DNA from: Henriciella sp.
GTDB lineage: Bacteria; Pseudomonadota; Alphaproteobacteria; Caulobacterales; Hyphomonadaceae
Assembly (NCBI RefSeq): GCF_029936995.1
Contig: NZ_JAPYRE010000005.1
Coordinates: 159,606 to 223,605, forward strand
Length of the DNA stretch: 64,000 bases
Direction of reading: 5' to 3'
Position numbers and translations under genes: made by a program. The notes under the pieces were generated by a model, which worked only from the letters and a program-made list of their open reading frames with translations, was not told where the DNA came from and ran no database searches. Within the stretch, counting starts at the first letter, position 1; each line of letters begins with the position of its first letter. Below are positions 27,930 through 37,366 of this stretch, piece by piece.

Positions 27930-28822
27930 GCGAAGCGGGGGGCGATCTTGAGATTTTTCACCCAGCCCAGCTTTTCGTAAAGGAGAAGCATGGTGCCGTT
28001 ATAATCCACGATCCGGTTCCAGACGCCCTTGCGCGGGCGGTGAAGGGCAGAGACCGGATCATCATGATGATGATCGTGGAAGGCTTCGCCGCCAGTCAGC
28101 AACGCCATCATGTGGTCAGCCCATTTAGGCGTATTGAGGTGGCCAAGCACGTTGATCCCGTAATTGGTGGCGTGGAACTGGATGGCGCGTCCGATGACGA
28201 CACTGGCGTGAATGATGCCGGTCAGCACGAGTGAGCCACCAGCTGCCCAGACGATGAGGTAGATCGCAGCCGGAATGATCAGGTGAATGACCAGCGAAAT
28301 GGAATTGTAGAAGCCATCCATCCAGGTGATGATCGGATGGGTCTTCAGCCAGATTGGCATCGGTCGTGTAAGGTCCTTCCTGTCGCGGAAGAGAATCCAG
28401 CCAACCCAGGCCCAGCGCTTCGATTCGAACGGATTGTGCGGGTCGCCGGGGCCGTCCGCAAAACGGTGGTGCTGGGAATGGTAGTTTACCCAGTCTTTCA
28501 CATTGCCCTGCATGGCGATCATCAGGTTGATCATCGTCAGGACCTGTGCCGGCCAGCGCATCTCGCCGGCGCGATGCTGCATCAGCCGGTGGAGCGGGCC
28601 AATCCCGGCATTGCAGACGAAAATCGTGAGGGCGACGACGCCGAGCGAGAGCGGCAGGTACCAGAGTTTCAGTTCAATGTGGGCAATCGCAAAGCCAAGT
28701 GCGAGCATGGTGATCAGGACAGCCAGACCGAGGGCCGGATAAAGGAAGGCGGCGAAGAAGCTCGCGAAGTTGAATGTCGTCCAGTTCTTGGGGATCGCTA
28801 GTGAGCGCGGGATTTTTGGCAT
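27926..28822 (-). CDS. Membrane fatty acid desaturase (delta-9 type)
   Basis: The 298-residue membrane protein has three His boxes: HRLMQHR, HSQHHRFAD and HDHHHDD, typical of diiron acyl-CoA/lipid desaturases. The first two helices lie at about residues 17-42 and 50-72. It introduces double bonds in fatty acids, which adjusts membrane fluidity. ATG at 28822 follows a GGAGGAG site. A Nudix gene follows by overlap. A palindrome lies 60 bp upstream. Confidence 0.9.
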   Translation of the reverse strand: MPKIPRSLAIPKNWTTFNFASFFAAFLYPALGLAVLITMLALGFAIAHIELKLWYLPLSLGVVALTIFVCNAGIGPLHRLMQHRAGEMRWPAQVLTMINLMIAMQGNVKDWVNYHSQHHRFADGPGDPHNPFESKRWAWVGWILFRDRKDLTRPMPIWLKTHPIITWMDGFYNSISLVIHLIIPAAIYLIVWAAGGSLVLTGIIHASVVIGRAIQFHATNYGINVLGHLNTPKWADHMMALLTGGEAFHDHHHDDPVSALHRPRKGVWNRIVDYNGTMLLLYEKLGWVKNLKIAPRFA

Positions 28823-28881
28823 CAACTCCTCCGGAGGCCTCTCTGGCTTAAGGATCATTCTTGACCTTAACCGTATAGAAG

Positions 28882-28893
28882 ATTCTTAAGAAT
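28882..28893. promoter_or_regulatory. 12-bp palindrome upstream of the desaturase
   Basis: ATTCTTAAGAAT is a perfect 12-bp palindrome, 60 bp before the desaturase start and about 155 bp before the cupin gene on the other strand. It may be a repressor site, but short AT-rich palindromes can arise by chance. Confidence 0.25.
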
Positions 28894-29048
28894 GATTTTC
28901 AAGGCGGAAAAGAGGCAATGTGTTCGCGTGGCTGTATTCTGACAGAAACGTGAGAACATCCTGCGCAGGGGGGATGCCTGAAGGGTGCGAGACAAGCGAC
29001 TGCTTATGTGTCACTTTTCCTGAAAGAGAATAATTGAGGGAGATGAAA

Positions 29049-29594
29049 ATGGCTGACCAGGATGGTTTCAAGCTGCGGCGTATTGTGACTGGGGAAAACG
29101 CCGAGGGCCGGTCGTATATCATGATAGACGCAGCACAGGCCGACGAATTTCGCACCGGCGAACTTGGCGGCCTGTTCGAAATCTGGACCGACGACACCAC
29201 CGGACCGGTCGATACCCTGGACGCGGCCGATCGCGGGGCCGGCAAGCCGCAGCTGTCTCCGCCGAAAGGTGGCGTAAAGATTCGCTGGTTTGCCATAGAG
29301 CCGTCGCCTGAAGGTGTACCGCCGGAAAAGATGCGCGAAATTACCCGTGCAGCCTTTGTCGAGATGGGAGCAGGCGAGCACCAGCCCGATACAAGCCGTC
29401 ACCCGGCCATGCACAAGACGGACACGTTAGATGCCATCATTCTCGTCAAAGGGCAGGTGCGGCTCCTGCTGGATGAGGACGAGACGGTGATCGGACCGGG
29501 AGATGTTGTGGTCCAGCGGGCGACAAACCATGCCTGGGTAGTTGAAGGTAACCAACCGGCGCTGTTCGTGGCGGTTCTTGTCGACAGGTCCTGA
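29049..29594 (+). CDS. Cupin-domain protein
   Basis: The 181-residue protein has a C-terminal cupin (about residues 95-178): HPAMHKTDTLDAIILVKGQVRLLLDEDETVIGPGDVVVQRATNHAW, quoted in parts as MHKTDTLDAIILVKGQ and GPGDVVVQRATNHAW, with metal-binding His residues. The N-terminal half resembles a second, degenerate cupin. The substrate is unknown. ATG at 29049 is chosen since an AGGGAG site lies 6 bp before it. Confidence 0.8.
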   Translation: MADQDGFKLRRIVTGENAEGRSYIMIDAAQADEFRTGELGGLFEIWTDDTTGPVDTLDAADRGAGKPQLSPPKGGVKIRWFAIEPSPEGVPPEKMREITRAAFVEMGAGEHQPDTSRHPAMHKTDTLDAIILVKGQVRLLLDEDETVIGPGDVVVQRATNHAWVVEGNQPALFVAVLVDRS

Positions 29595-29701
29595 CAAAGT
29601 TTCAGGTTTGTTCGGTTTCTGTCCGCAGACATTGCCACAGGCTTTCACGCATCCACCGAATTTCAAGAACCCTGTTCACCGTCGTGGCGGTCCGGCGGTA
29701 T

Positions 29702-31111
29702 TCAGATGCTGACGACCCGGCCGGGGTTCATGATACCTAGAGGATCAAGCGCGGTCTTGATGGCCCGCATGCTGTCGGTTGCAGCCTGCGGGCGGATGCC
29801 TGCAAGCTCGTCGCGTTTCAGCCGTCCAACGCCATGCTCGGCACTGATCGAGCCGCCAAACGCCATGGCCTGCTCGTGTACAATGCGCGTGATCTCGCCA
29901 GCATGGTTGGCCAGCACAGGGCTCGCGGCATTCTTCGGCTCGCAGGCGGAATAGTGGAGATTGCCGTCCCCGACATGGCCGAAAGCAACGATCTCAGTCT
30001 CGGCAACGACCTTGTGGATTTCATTTTCCGTCACATCGAGAAAATCCGGAATGGCAGAGACAGGCACGGATATGTCATGGTTGAGGGCAGTGCCATAGGC
30101 CCGCTTCGAGAGCGGAATGGTCTCACGGATGTGCCAGAAGCTTTCGGCCTGCTGGCCACTTTCGGCAATGATGACATTGTCGGCGAGGTCTTTTTCTATG
30201 GCATCCCCGAGCGCTTCCATCAGGGTTTCACGGGCCTGATCCTCGCGGGCCATGGAAACTTCGACCAGTACCCGCCAGGGCAGGTCCGAGGGGGCAGGGT
30301 CGCGCGTGTCGGCGACATCGGCTTTCACCATCTCGATGGCATTAGCGGGGATGATCTCGAAACTCGTCACCGTGTCGCCGGCATGGTCCCGCACCAGTGA
30401 GAGCAGATCGACGACATCGCTGGCGGACTTGCAGATCACCCATCCGGTTGCCTTGGCGACTTTCGGGAAGAGCTTCAGCGTGGCGGCGGTAATCAGGCCG
30501 AGCGTGCCTTCCGCCCCTGCGAACAGGTGCTTCAGGTCATAGCCTGTATTGTTCTTGCGCAGACCTGACAGCCCGTCCCAGACCTCGCCGGAAGGAAGGA
30601 CGACTTCGAGGCCGAGCAGCAGGTCGCGCATCATGCCATAGCGCAGCACGGCAACGCCGCCGGCATTGGTCGAGATCAGCCCGCCGATTGTGGCCTGGCC
30701 TTCCGAGCCAAGCGACAGGGGAAAGAGGCGGCCTGCTTCATCGGCAGCCTTCTGTGCGTCCACAAGTGGGGCGCCAGCCTCGATGGTGAGGGAATTGTTG
30801 CGGGTGTCGAGTCCCCGCACGGCCTTCATGCGGCGCATGGAAACGGTGATTTCGCCATGTGGTGTGCCACCATCGACAAGGCCTGTATTGCCCCCCTGTG
30901 GCACGAGCGCCACGCGATGTTCAGAGCAGAGTCTGACAAGCCCTGCGGCCTCCTCTGTCGTGCCCGGCATGGCGAGAAAGGGCGTTTCGCCGGGCCAGGT
31001 GCCCCGCCACGGGGTCGCTGCCTCTTCCAGCTTGGCTGTGTCCTCACTCCAGCCCTTATTGCCGAGCAGGGCCTTGGCGTCCTTCAGGAAGGGTTCAGGT
31101 GGGCGGGTCAT
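29702..31111 (-). CDS. FAD-binding oxidase, D-2-hydroxyacid/2-hydroxyglutarate dehydrogenase type
   Basis: The 469-residue protein has an FAD-binding N-terminal half (VPQGGNTGLVDGGTPHG, SLGSEGQATIGGLISTNAGG, RYGMMRDLLLGLEVVLPSGE) and the C-terminal domain with HVGDGNLHY and SAEHGVGRLKRDEL, characteristic of GlcD/D2HGDH-type enzymes. Such enzymes oxidise D-lactate, glycolate or 2-hydroxyglutarate and pass electrons to a carrier. The exact substrate is open. It overlaps the paiB-like gene by 4 bp (ATGA), and ends the six-gene minus-strand group. Confidence 0.9.
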   Translation of the reverse strand: MTRPPEPFLKDAKALLGNKGWSEDTAKLEEAATPWRGTWPGETPFLAMPGTTEEAAGLVRLCSEHRVALVPQGGNTGLVDGGTPHGEITVSMRRMKAVRGLDTRNNSLTIEAGAPLVDAQKAADEAGRLFPLSLGSEGQATIGGLISTNAGGVAVLRYGMMRDLLLGLEVVLPSGEVWDGLSGLRKNNTGYDLKHLFAGAEGTLGLITAATLKLFPKVAKATGWVICKSASDVVDLLSLVRDHAGDTVTSFEIIPANAIEMVKADVADTRDPAPSDLPWRVLVEVSMAREDQARETLMEALGDAIEKDLADNVIIAESGQQAESFWHIRETIPLSKRAYGTALNHDISVPVSAIPDFLDVTENEIHKVVAETEIVAFGHVGDGNLHYSACEPKNAASPVLANHAGEITRIVHEQAMAFGGSISAEHGVGRLKRDELAGIRPQAATDSMRAIKTALDPLGIMNPGRVVSI

Positions 31112-31713
31112 TGGTCACGCTCCATCATTGTTGAAATGGTTGGGTCGCCGCCTGCTGCTTTCAAGCCCGCGCCCGCGCTCTGGCGGACATCGGCCGGTTT
31201 GTTCTGGCCGACCTTGGTGATGCCCTCGAGACGCTCAGGAGAAAGCGTGAAGGCAGTGATCCCGCCCAGCATACGCTCAAACTTGCCGGGGCTCATCTTC
31301 TGGCGTGTCCAGGCCGGCTTGGGGGCGAGGCTGTTTTCAAAGCGCGCAGACAGCGCATCCAGAAGCTGGGCGGCGCCGTCATCATCAAGGGCTGCGGCGG
31401 GGCCTTCAGCCTCCACGGAAAGATAGTTCCAGGTCGGCACCTGGTCCTCGATGCCATACCAGTCCGGCGAGATGTAATCATGGGGGCCTGAGAAGACTAT
31501 GAGGGCCCGGCATGTCCGGGTGATTGCCTGGCAGGCCGGGTTGGGTCGGGCGAGATGGAAGCGCAGGGTTGCGTCGTCACCACGGAGGACAGGCGTATGG
31601 GCGACATGAGAGCGGCCTTCGCAAACGCCAATGACCAGCGCGAAGGGCCAGTCATCAATACGCCGGAAGAGTTCACTGCGGTCAGTTTCCAGAAAGGGGG
31701 GAGCCGGATGCAT
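31108..31713 (-). CDS. PaiB-like FMN-binding regulator family protein
   Basis: The 201-residue protein fits the FMN-binding, transcriptional-regulator-like PaiB family: MHPAPPFLETDRSELFRRIDDWPFALVI start, HTPVLRGDDATLRFHLARPNP, and VFSGPHDYISPDWYG, then VPTWNYLSVEAEG and a GITAFTLSPERLEGITKVGQNKP end (quoted in parts). Despite the name, members may be split-barrel flavoproteins, not repressors. ATG at 31713 was chosen since the family starts there. Confidence 0.85.
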   Translation of the reverse strand: MHPAPPFLETDRSELFRRIDDWPFALVIGVCEGRSHVAHTPVLRGDDATLRFHLARPNPACQAITRTCRALIVFSGPHDYISPDWYGIEDQVPTWNYLSVEAEGPAAALDDDGAAQLLDALSARFENSLAPKPAWTRQKMSPGKFERMLGGITAFTLSPERLEGITKVGQNKPADVRQSAGAGLKAAGGDPTISTMMERDQ

Positions 31714-31723
31714 GGCCCAAGGT

Positions 31724-32668
31724 CTAACCCTGATTGGCGGCGCGGGCCAGACGGTCGTTGATGGCCGCGCCAAGGCCCTCCATGGGAATCGGGGCGACGG
31801 CGATACGCTCATGTGTGCCATCGAGTTGGCGCATCATGGCAAACAGGTTTGCGGCCGCTTCTGCAAGGTCCCCTGATGGAGAGAGATTCAGTGTTGCCTT
31901 GTGGCTGCTGCTGGTGCCGAAACCCAGCAGGGCTTCGCCGGGTTCGACTGTTTCGACATTCAGGCGCAGGCTCGCGTCTGGCGCATAGTGGCGCAGGAGC
32001 TGGCCGGGAGAAACTGGCCGGCCCTCGTCGCCGCCTTCGGCAAGGCCCGGCCAGACGGCGTCTATGGCATCAGGGGTAATCGTGCCTTGTCTCAGAAGGA
32101 CAGGCGTCTCTCCACGTGCGTCGATGACCGTGGATTCGATGCCTTCCGAACAGGGGCCGCCATCAAGGATAAGATCTATCTTTTTACCAAGGTCGGCAGC
32201 GACATGGTTGGCACGTGTCGGACTGATGCGTCCGGACGGGTTCGCGGACGGGGCGACAAGGGGTGTGCTCAGGGCCTGAAGGAGAGCGCGCGCGGCCTTG
32301 TGGGCGGGCACGCGCAGGGCGAGTGTGTCGAGCCCGGCGCGTGCCAGGTCGCAGACGGTCGTTGTGGAGGTGGCATTAACGACAAGGGTTAGCGGACCGG
32401 GCCAGAAGACTTTGGCAAGCCTCATGGCTTGCGGTGAGAAGGCGCCCTGGGTGAATGCGGCTTCACCAGATGCGACATGCGCGATCAGCGGGTTGAAGAC
32501 GGGACGTTCCTTGACCTCGTAGATCCGGGCAACGGCCTTGGGGTTTGTGGCATCGCCTGCCAGTCCATAAACGGTCTCTGTCGGCATGGCGACAAGCCCG
32601 CCACCGGCGAGCAGGTCTGCAGCCTTGCGGATGGAGGCCGCATCAGGAGGAAGAATGGGTGCCGTCAT
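31724..32668 (-). CDS. L-threonylcarbamoyladenylate synthase, Sua5/TsaC2 type
   Basis: The 314-residue protein has the Sua5 domain LAGGGLVAMPTETVYGLAGDATNPKAV (in part), KERPVFNPLIAHV, and ANPSGRISPTRANHV with the conserved Ser, and a C-terminal Sua5 extension (from about residue 205) with SPGQLLRHYAPDASLRL linker. It uses threonine, bicarbonate and ATP to make the tRNA t6A precursor. The long form with the extension is normal for Sua5. Confidence 0.93.
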   Translation of the reverse strand: MTAPILPPDAASIRKAADLLAGGGLVAMPTETVYGLAGDATNPKAVARIYEVKERPVFNPLIAHVASGEAAFTQGAFSPQAMRLAKVFWPGPLTLVVNATSTTTVCDLARAGLDTLALRVPAHKAARALLQALSTPLVAPSANPSGRISPTRANHVAADLGKKIDLILDGGPCSEGIESTVIDARGETPVLLRQGTITPDAIDAVWPGLAEGGDEGRPVSPGQLLRHYAPDASLRLNVETVEPGEALLGFGTSSSHKATLNLSPSGDLAEAAANLFAMMRQLDGTHERIAVAPIPMEGLGAAINDRLARAANQG

Positions 32669-32692
32669 GCTGGACCGTGCCGTAGCACCCAA

Positions 32693-33898
32693 TCAGCCAG
32701 TGCGCGAGGCCGTAACACCGACCTCTATCAGGACGTCCTCGCCGACCCACTCGCCGCCGGGGTCCGATTTCTGGCCAAGATCAAGCGGGCCGCGCTGGAC
32801 CGTGGCTTCGCCCTGCATGTTCGCTGTTTCACCGTCGATCTGGAGGTCAAAGGTGAAGGGCACATTCACGGTACTGTCCTTGATTGTAATAGCGGCATTG
32901 GCCGTGTAGCCGTCTTCTGTCTTACGGAAACCCGTCAGGTCCACCGTTGCGGCAGGGTGGCCGGATGGATCGAACCATTCGGGAGACTTGAGGCTGTCTG
33001 TGTAGAGTTTCTTGTTGGCTGTTGCCGTGCTGGTCTGCACGCTCACCCGTGCGCGCGCCCTGTCGAGATTGTCGGGATCGAAGAATATTTCCGCCGACCA
33101 GTCGCTGAACTCGCCACTATAACGGTTGCCTTCATGTGTGCCTGAGAAGGCTATTGAAGACGCCTCGTAATCGACATCCCAATTGGGTTCGACCTGGTTT
33201 GCCGTTACTTCTTCTCCGGGGCTGGCCGGTGTGGCCTGTGAGCTGGAGCTGCCGGTGAAAAGGCCGGGGCCGAATGCAATAATGACGAACAGGGCAATAG
33301 CTGTACCGAAAGCCAGGAAGTAGCCCTGCGGTGGCGGACGTGGCCGGTCAGGGCTGCCGAATATACCCGGAAGCATGCGTTTCAGCACGCCCGCCTCAGC
33401 GGTGACTTCATGTTTCAGTGCGCCAAGTACGTGCAGCGCCAGAAGCCCTATCAGAACCCAGGCGAGCTTCGAGTGGACATTCAGTATTATGGAATGGCCC
33501 AGTTCGTTGGAGAGAAAGCCGACACCGGGAATATCCGGCCAGCTGACAGCCCCGAAAATCACTGTCGGTATGTCAAAATCATAGGAGGTCGAGACGACGA
33601 GCCAGCCGGTCAGCGGCATGAGAAGCATCAGGGCATAGAACATGAAATGGACGAAACGGCTCAGCGCCTTTTCGTGATGTTTCATGCCCGCCGGCAGGGG
33701 CGGGACAGGGTTCATCAGCCGCCATATGATGCGCGCCACAGTCAGCATCAGGATTGTGATGCCGATCGACTTGTGAAGCTGGAACCGGAACTCGTTGTCG
33801 TCCATGTTCCAGCCAAGCCAGATCATGAAAAGGATGCCTGCCGCGATCAGCCAGTGAAGGACGATCGCGACGGCACTGTAGCGCGAGGTTGCAGTCAT
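32693..33898 (-). CDS. Cytochrome b561-YceI fusion protein
   Basis: The 401-residue protein joins two domains. Residues 1-190 form a cytochrome b561 domain with haem-ligand His residues in VLHWLIAAGI, QLHKSIGI, FVHFMFYALM and ALHVLGALKH. After a further membrane helix (about 196-215) the region 225-400 is a YceI beta-barrel domain in the periplasm. The fusion fits electron transfer from quinol in the membrane, with the YceI domain holding a lipophilic quinone-like ligand. It lies 24 bp before sua5 and 6 bp after a second yceI gene. Confidence 0.88.
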   Translation of the reverse strand: MTATSRYSAVAIVLHWLIAAGILFMIWLGWNMDDNEFRFQLHKSIGITILMLTVARIIWRLMNPVPPLPAGMKHHEKALSRFVHFMFYALMLLMPLTGWLVVSTSYDFDIPTVIFGAVSWPDIPGVGFLSNELGHSIILNVHSKLAWVLIGLLALHVLGALKHEVTAEAGVLKRMLPGIFGSPDRPRPPPQGYFLAFGTAIALFVIIAFGPGLFTGSSSSQATPASPGEEVTANQVEPNWDVDYEASSIAFSGTHEGNRYSGEFSDWSAEIFFDPDNLDRARARVSVQTSTATANKKLYTDSLKSPEWFDPSGHPAATVDLTGFRKTEDGYTANAAITIKDSTVNVPFTFDLQIDGETANMQGEATVQRGPLDLGQKSDPGGEWVGEDVLIEVGVTASRTG

Positions 33899-33904
33899 GA
33901 AGGT

Positions 33905-34759
33905 CTAGTTTTCCTCAGTGATATCCTCGTCGCCATTAGCAGCATCATTGCTGTCAGTTGAAGTTTCTGTTTCGTCATCTGCACCCTCAAGGGCAGCTGG
34001 CTCATCCTGAAGGAATTCGCCCGAGAATTCGATCGTGACCTCATCGGAGATCATACCTTCGAGAGATTCCTGTCCGAACTCCGAACGGCTGATCGTGCCG
34101 GTTGCGTCGAAACCGATAAGATCGCGCTCGCCATACCAGGGCAGGTTGGCGACGCCATTATAGGTGACATCCAGCGTGACGGGTTTTGTCTGGTCCAGGA
34201 AGGTGAGGTCACCGGTGACACTGCCCGTATAATCGCCCGTGCGTTCAGAGCTGGTCGAAACGAATGTGATTTCCGGATACTCGCCAGCGTTCAGGAAGCG
34301 GGCATCCTTTGAAAGGGCTTCCGGCCAGCTTTCGAACTCGCTATCAGGATGGCCTTCCTTGTAATCGCCCGGATAGGCCACGTTCAGGGCCATCGGATTG
34401 ATGGTTGCCTCGATGGAGGAACTCGCCGGTTCCTGCGGGTTGAAGTCGATCGTTGCATCGAACTCGGTAAAGTCGACCGTGTATTCCGACAGGCCGTTAT
34501 GCATGACCGTGAAGGAAAGGAAGGCATGGTTTGGCTCGAGGCTGTAGGTTGCCTCGGCGGCGCCTTGCAGTTTTTCGGCCCGTTCGGATTCACTGCCTGC
34601 CGCATCGCCGCCCATGGCACCGTCCGCGTCCATTTCCCCGGTGGCTTCGCCATCGGCTGGCGGTGTTTCGGCGTCTGTAGCGGGTGCGTCTTCGGCGGGT
34701 GCACATGCCGTGATTACAAAGGCGCTTGCTGCGCCAATCAGGAAAGTCTTCAGTTTCAT
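33905..34759 (-). CDS. YceI-family lipoprotein
   Basis: The 284-residue protein starts with a lipoprotein signal (ASAFVITACAPAED, Cys near residue 19), then an Ala/Glu/Asp-rich linker of about 45 residues, and a YceI domain (ATYSLEPNHAFLSFTVMHNG, DFTEFDATIDFNP and FVSTSSERTGDYTG). An acidic Thr/Ser/Asp tail of about 30 residues ends it. YceI proteins bind polyisoprenoids in the periplasm. This is the second of three consecutive YceI genes. Confidence 0.88.
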   Translation of the reverse strand: MKLKTFLIGAASAFVITACAPAEDAPATDAETPPADGEATGEMDADGAMGGDAAGSESERAEKLQGAAEATYSLEPNHAFLSFTVMHNGLSEYTVDFTEFDATIDFNPQEPASSSIEATINPMALNVAYPGDYKEGHPDSEFESWPEALSKDARFLNAGEYPEITFVSTSSERTGDYTGSVTGDLTFLDQTKPVTLDVTYNGVANLPWYGERDLIGFDATGTISRSEFGQESLEGMISDEVTIEFSGEFLQDEPAALEGADDETETSTDSNDAANGDEDITEEN

Positions 34760-34792
34760 CTCATAGCCCCTTTGTCTGTTACGGGTTCCAGC

Positions 34793-35434
34793 CTATTCGC
34801 TCTGCAGGAATTCGCCGGAGAACTCGATTTTCACCTCGTCGGAAATCATGCCCTGAAGCGCATCCATCCCGAATTCTGAGCGGCTGATCGTCGTTGTCGC
34901 ATTAAAGCCCACCAGATCGCGTTCGCCATACCAGGGAAGATTGGCCATACCGTTATAGGTTACATCAAGCGTGACAGGCTTTGTCTGGCCGCGGAATGTG
35001 AGGTCGCCTGTGACCTGTCCCGTGTACTCGCCAGTCTTCTCGACACCGGTCGAAACGAACGTGATCTCGCCGTGTTCGTCGGCATTGAGGAAGCGGTCAC
35101 CCTTGGACAGGGCTTCGTTCCAGCTCTCGAAATCGCTGTCGGGATGGCCTTCCTTGTAATCGCTGGGATAGTTTGCCTCGAGCGCCATCGGGTTGATGGT
35201 CATCTCGATGGAGGAGCTGGCCGGGTCCTCGGGGTTGAAGTCCAGCGTTGCGTCGAAATCCGTGAAGTCGACGGTGTATTTCGACAGGCCGTTATGTTCG
35301 ACTGTCCAGGTCAGGAAGGCATGGTTCTGGTCAAGTTCGTAAGTGTCTGCAGCGACCCCTTCCAGTGTCTGTTCGGCGAGCGCCGGCGCAGCAATAAATG
35401 CCAGGGCGGCGGCAGACGTGATGATTGAACGCAT
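34793..35434 (-). CDS. YceI-family periplasmic protein
   Basis: The 213-residue protein has a signal peptide (SAAALAFIAAPALAEQ) and a single YceI domain nearly matching its neighbour: DTYELDQNHAFLTWTVEHNG, KYTVDFTDFDATLDFNPED, VTLDVTYNGMANLPWYGERD (parts). This looks like a duplication of the downstream copy. It is the first gene of a six-gene minus-strand run, so a promoter should lie in 35435-35555. Confidence 0.9.
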   Translation of the reverse strand: MRSIITSAAALAFIAAPALAEQTLEGVAADTYELDQNHAFLTWTVEHNGLSKYTVDFTDFDATLDFNPEDPASSSIEMTINPMALEANYPSDYKEGHPDSDFESWNEALSKGDRFLNADEHGEITFVSTGVEKTGEYTGQVTGDLTFRGQTKPVTLDVTYNGMANLPWYGERDLVGFNATTTISRSEFGMDALQGMISDEVKIEFSGEFLQSE

Positions 35435-35555
35435 GGACGAAACTCCTCTTGAATGAATGGTATCAGTCTACTGCAAACGTATACGGACCTCGCATCCAGT
35501 CCAGTTCTGGCCTATGTCGAATAAAGGCATAGCACATATCCCGGAGTAGCATCAG

Positions 35556-37322
35556 ATGGCGTACAAGGCACCTGTCGAAGATATGATTTTTGCGTTGCAG
35601 GAGATCGCCGGCATTGGCGGCCTTGAAGGTGATGGATATCCTGAATTCGATACAGAGCTTATCGCGCCGGTTCTGGAAGAGGCCGGTAAACTGGCGTCTG
35701 ACGTGCTTGCCCCACTGAACCAGACCGGCGATGCGCAGGGTGCGCAGCTCACAGGGGATGGTGTCGTTGCGCCGCATGGCTTTCGGGATGCCTACAAGGC
35801 TTTTGCTGAAGGCGGATGGATGGGGCTTGCCGCGCCAGCCGAGTGGGGTGGGCAGGGCCTTCCCAAGACGCTTGCCAATGCGGTGTTGGAACTTTTCCAC
35901 GGCGCGAACATGAGCTTTGGCCTCTGTCCGATGCTGAGCCTCGCGGCGATTGAGGCACTGGTCGAACATGGCAGCGAAGCCGACCGGAAGAAATACCTCC
36001 CCAAGCTCGTCTCCGGTGAATGGACCGGCACGATGAACCTGACCGAACCGCAGGCCGGATCTGATGTCGGCGCGCTGAAAACCAAGGCGGTGCCGAATGG
36101 TGATGGCAGCTATTCGGTCACAGGCCAAAAAATCTACATCACGTGGGGCGACCATGACATGGCGGAGAACATTATCCACCTTGTGCTCGCCCGTCTGCCG
36201 AACGCACCTGAAGGCTCGAAGGGGATTTCGCTTTTCGTCGTTCCGAAAGTGCTGGTGAACGATGACGGCTCTCTGGGGGAGCGCAACGGCGTCAGCTGCA
36301 TCGGCCTGGAAAAGAAGATCGGCATTCATGCCTCACCTACCTGCGTCATGGAGTATGATGGCTCGCAAGGCTGGCTCGTCGGTGAGGAAAACCGGGGGCT
36401 TGCCTGCATGTTCACCATGATGAACTCCGCGCGCCTGAACGTTGGTCATGAGGGCGTGGGCGTCGGCGAAGCGGCGTACCAGACGGCGTATGAATATGCG
36501 CAGGAACGCAAGCAGGGCCGCGCTGAAGGTGTCGATGGGCCTGCGCCTATTCTGCACCATGCCGATGTACGCCGCACGCTGACCACGATGCGCGCGAACG
36601 TCATGGCAGCGCGGGCGATCTGTTTTGCATGCGGTGTGGCCGCAGATGCATCGGAAACAGCTGAGAATGAGGAAAGCCGGGAAGCCGCGCGCCTGCGTGA
36701 AGATCTTCTGACGCCGATTGCCAAGGCCTGGTCGACGGATATGGGGGTCGAGGTGGCCAGCCAGGGCGTCCAGATTCACGGCGGTATGGGCTTCATGAAC
36801 GAGACGCTGGCTGCCCAGCTCTATCGAGATGCCCGCATCGCGCCGATCTATGAGGGCACGAACGGAATTCAGGCCATCGACCTTGTCGGCCGCAAGCTCG
36901 CTCTTGCGGACGGCAAGGCGATGGCGGACATGATCGCGGAAGTTCGCCAGACGGCCCGCGAGGCCCGCGAGACGAACGACCCACAGCTGGTGCAGATCGC
37001 CGACCGGGTGGCCGCCGCCGCCGATGCGCTGGATGAGGCGACCGTCTGGATGGTCGCAGCGATGAAGGAAGACCGGGAAAAGGGGCTTTCGGGGGCTACG
37101 GCCTATCTCGATCTTGCCGGGGATGTCATTGGCGGGCATTTCCTGACCCGCGGTGTTCTGGCGGCGCGCAAGAGCGGAGGTGTCATGCGCGGCCGTATGA
37201 CAGCGCTGGCGGGCTATTTCGCCGAGACATCGCTGGCTGAAGCGCCGGGGCGTGTCTCAGGTATCACGCGCGGCGGCGATGCCTTCCTGCAGGAAAGCGA
37301 AGCCCTGTTCGGCGTGTCCTAG
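35556..37322 (+). CDS. Acyl-CoA dehydrogenase, DmdC/FadE-like
   Basis: The 588-residue protein is of the long acyl-CoA dehydrogenase group: MNLTEPQAGSDVGALKTKA and VTGQKIYITWGDHDM (FAD-binding part), RLNVGHEGVGVGEAAYQTA, and the C-terminal GGMGFMNETLAAQLYRDARIAPIYEGTNGIQ block with the catalytic glutamate. The long size and extra C-terminal domain resemble DmdC, which acts on methylmercaptopropionyl-CoA, but the substrate is not certain. Single gene, with no clear operon partner. Confidence 0.93.
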   Translation: MAYKAPVEDMIFALQEIAGIGGLEGDGYPEFDTELIAPVLEEAGKLASDVLAPLNQTGDAQGAQLTGDGVVAPHGFRDAYKAFAEGGWMGLAAPAEWGGQGLPKTLANAVLELFHGANMSFGLCPMLSLAAIEALVEHGSEADRKKYLPKLVSGEWTGTMNLTEPQAGSDVGALKTKAVPNGDGSYSVTGQKIYITWGDHDMAENIIHLVLARLPNAPEGSKGISLFVVPKVLVNDDGSLGERNGVSCIGLEKKIGIHASPTCVMEYDGSQGWLVGEENRGLACMFTMMNSARLNVGHEGVGVGEAAYQTAYEYAQERKQGRAEGVDGPAPILHHADVRRTLTTMRANVMAARAICFACGVAADASETAENEESREAARLREDLLTPIAKAWSTDMGVEVASQGVQIHGGMGFMNETLAAQLYRDARIAPIYEGTNGIQAIDLVGRKLALADGKAMADMIAEVRQTAREARETNDPQLVQIADRVAAAADALDEATVWMVAAMKEDREKGLSGATAYLDLAGDVIGGHFLTRGVLAARKSGGVMRGRMTALAGYFAETSLAEAPGRVSGITRGGDAFLQESEALFGVS

Positions 37323-37366
37323 TGCCTTCCCAGGCTCACTGCTGACACAATGCTGTCAGCGACAGT

